Below, one piece after another: positions 31,578 to 32,875 of a stretch of 32,875 nucleotides of DNA (position 1 is its first letter; every line of letters begins with the position of its first letter). Source of the stretch: JAYVYM01 sp046593925 (GTDB taxonomy: Bacteria; Actinomycetota; Actinomycetes; Mycobacteriales; SCTD01); assembly GCA_046593925.1 (NCBI GenBank), contig JBKJQN010000001.1, positions 1 through 32,875 of the forward strand. The letters are read 5' to 3'. The notes under the pieces are model-generated. The model saw nothing but the letters and a program-made list of their open reading frames with translations. It was not told where the DNA came from and ran no database searches. A program made the translations under genes and the position numbers.

Positions 31578-32786
31578 GTGGCCAAGCTTCTCCTGATCGC
31601 ACCGACAGTCGACGGGACAGACGTCGGTGAAGCCTGGGTGGCCTTCCAGTGGGCGAGCCGCCTCGCCGTCCGTCACGATGTGACCCTGTTGACGTACGCC
31701 AAGCGGGGTGCCCCGCGGGCCTCCGAGCAGCTGAGCGGTCTGTCCGTCGTGGAGTGGACCGAGCCACCCCTCCTGGGGCGCTACGAGCGGCTAAACAGCA
31801 TGCTCAAGCCCGGCTACGTCGCCTTCTTCGCCCGAGCGAGGGCGTGGCTTAGGCAGGCTCAGCGCGGGGGGGAGGTCTTCGACGTCGCTCATCAGGCACT
31901 GCCCGTGGCGATGCGATACCCGACGCCCCTGCTCGGGAGTGGCGTGCCGTACGTCATCGGTCCCGTCGGCGGCAGTCTCCCGACCCCGCCAGGCTTCCTC
32001 GCAGACGCGGACACGGCTCCCTGGTTCAGCCGCCTCAGGGGGCTCGACCAGTGGCGACTGCACCACGACCCGCTCCTGCGCAGGACCTTCAGCGAGGCGG
32101 CCTGTGTCCTGGGCATCGCTCCCTACGTTCGTGAGCGCCTCGCGGGCATCTCTTTGCACCGCTTCGAGGTCTTGAGCGAGACGGCGCTCGAACAGCTGCC
32201 ACCGCTGGTGTCGCGCTCCGGCCGTACCGGCCCCGTGCGCCTGTTGTTCGTCGGCCGGCTCATCCGGACCAAGGGGGTTCGGGACCTCGTCCGCGCCCTG
32301 CGACACCTTCCTGACTGCGACGTGACGCTGGACATCGTGGGCGACGGGTACGAGCGCGAGGCCCTCACTGCGCTGGTCGAAGGACAGGGGTTGTCGGAGA
32401 GGGTCCGGCTCCACGGACGCCTCCGTCGGGCCGAGATCGACGGCCTGTACCGCTCCGCGGACGTCTTCGTGTTTCCCAGCTTCCGAGAAGCAGGCGGAAA
32501 CGTCGTCCTCGAGGCCATGTCGTTCGGACTGCCCCTCGTCGTCGCGGACGTGGGCGGCCCAGGAAGTGCGACGGATGACAGCTGTGCGCTGCGGCTGCGC
32601 CCGTCCGATCCGGAGACCTACGCGGCGGACATCGCCCAGGCGATCCGGCGCCTCGCGACCGACGAGCCGATGCGGCTGCTCATGGGCGAGCGGGCCAGGG
32701 AGCGGGCTGAGCGGACGGCGCTCTGGTCACACCGCGTGGACGCGGTCAGCGAGATCTACGAGGAGGTCGTGCAGGCCCACAGGTGA
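31578..32786 (+). CDS. GT4-type glycosyltransferase 3
   Basis: About 402 residues from GTG 31578; much longer open frames upstream are antisense to GT2. The N-terminal domain has LLLIAPTVDGTDVGEAWVAF and GPVGGSLPTPPGF. The C-terminal GT-B domain has LLFVGRLIRTKGVRDLVRAL, DIVGDGYEREAL and VFPSFREAGGNVVLEAMSFG, containing the E-x7-E donor-binding motif of GT4. It resembles cytoplasmic enzymes of capsule or exopolysaccharide synthesis. GAGGAA lies 16 bases upstream of the GTG, rather far for a ribosome binding site, so the start is not certain. It is divergent from GT2; both promoters must lie in the 72-base gap or within coding sequence. Confidence 0.9.
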   Translation: MAKLLLIAPTVDGTDVGEAWVAFQWASRLAVRHDVTLLTYAKRGAPRASEQLSGLSVVEWTEPPLLGRYERLNSMLKPGYVAFFARARAWLRQAQRGGEVFDVAHQALPVAMRYPTPLLGSGVPYVIGPVGGSLPTPPGFLADADTAPWFSRLRGLDQWRLHHDPLLRRTFSEAACVLGIAPYVRERLAGISLHRFEVLSETALEQLPPLVSRSGRTGPVRLLFVGRLIRTKGVRDLVRALRHLPDCDVTLDIVGDGYEREALTALVEGQGLSERVRLHGRLRRAEIDGLYRSADVFVFPSFREAGGNVVLEAMSFGLPLVVADVGGPGSATDDSCALRLRPSDPETYAADIAQAIRRLATDEPMRLLMGERARERAERTALWSHRVDAVSEIYEEVVQAHR

Positions 32787-32799
32787 CGGCGGTGCGACG

Positions 32800-32827
32800 G
32801 TCGGCGCGACCCGAGGGTCGCGCCGAC
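32800..32827. terminator. Strong bidirectional hairpin between convergent genes
   Basis: Arms 32800–32812 and 32815–32827 are perfect 13-base reverse complements around GA (in practice a 12-base stem with a CGAG loop). It lies between the stop of the GT4 gene (32786) and the stop of the minus-strand beta-helix copy (32835), where a shared terminator would be expected. There is no T-tract, as is common in high-GC actinomycetes. Confidence 0.75.
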
Positions 32828-32875
32828 GGTCGGTTCAGGGGTTGAGGGTGGTGCTGGTGTCGTCCCAGGTGTTGC
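32819..32875. repeat. 57-bp inverted repeat, right arm (reaches window edge)
   Basis: This is the exact reverse complement of 30597–30653 over all 57 bases. It includes the right half of the terminator hairpin, the stop codon and the last 13 sense codons of a second beta-helix gene. It continues beyond the window, so its full length is unknown. Confidence 0.95.
32835..32875 (-). CDS. Second beta-helix gene copy B, 3' end only
   Basis: On the minus strand the final 41 bases encode …NTWDDTSTTLNP and a TGA stop, identical in DNA to the end of the secreted beta-helix gene at 29714–30637. Only 12 complete codons and the stop are visible, so whether the rest is a full paralogue or a fragment cannot be told. 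Confidence 0.8.
   Translation of the reverse strand, partial: NTWDDTSTTLNP

Overview
The window is very GC-rich DNA (frequent GTG starts, four-base start/stop overlaps, G/C at third codon positions), most consistent with a high-GC actinomycete. The genus cannot be fixed from the sequence alone. No rRNA, tRNA or CRISPR array was seen.

Left part (1–13.4 kb): a mosaic of small operons separated by mobile-element debris. It opens with the N-terminus of an IS3-type transposase on the minus strand. A small secreted repeat protein follows, then an OmpR-type response regulator overlapping a membrane histidine kinase, and a possibly frameshifted small gene. Next are two VOC/glyoxalase-fold genes on the minus strand. 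After them lies an unusual ORF joining the catalytic half of a serine resolvase to the nuclease half of a DUF1016/YhcG-type PDDEXK protein. Two minus-strand operons follow: a MacB/LolD-like ABC ATPase with its FtsX-type permease, and an NAD-epimerase / membrane protein / SRPBCC trio joined by four-base overlaps. About 1.6 kb then carries only a degraded IS110-family transposase tail and scraps.

Middle part (13.4–20.7 kb): a soluble histidine kinase with a TTG start is translationally coupled to a LuxR-type response regulator, and a second, partly degenerate LuxR-type regulator follows. Next is a roughly 1,710-residue secreted protein with an N,N-dimethylformamidase-beta-like domain, four DUF4082-type repeats and alternating Ig-like domains.

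Right part (20.7–32.9 kb): a surface-polysaccharide locus on the plus strand with mostly coupled genes. In order it holds a Gfo/Idh/MocA oxidoreductase, an NDP-sugar epimerase/dehydratase, a DegT aminotransferase, a GT4 glycosyltransferase, a PglD/NeuD-like acyltransferase, another glycosyltransferase, a Wzx-like flippase, a second DegT aminotransferase and a secreted beta-helix protein. Two divergent glycosyltransferases (GT2 minus, GT4 plus) follow. Together these suggest synthesis of an N-acylated amino-sugar nucleotide, assembly of a lipid-linked oligosaccharide, flipping, and extracellular processing or binding. No initiating transferase or Wzy polymerase is visible, so the locus probably continues beyond the window.

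Two things stand out. One is the resolvase–nuclease chimera. The other is an exact 57-bp inverted repeat around the divergent glycosyltransferase pair: the last bases of the window are the 3' end of a second, oppositely oriented copy of the beta-helix gene.
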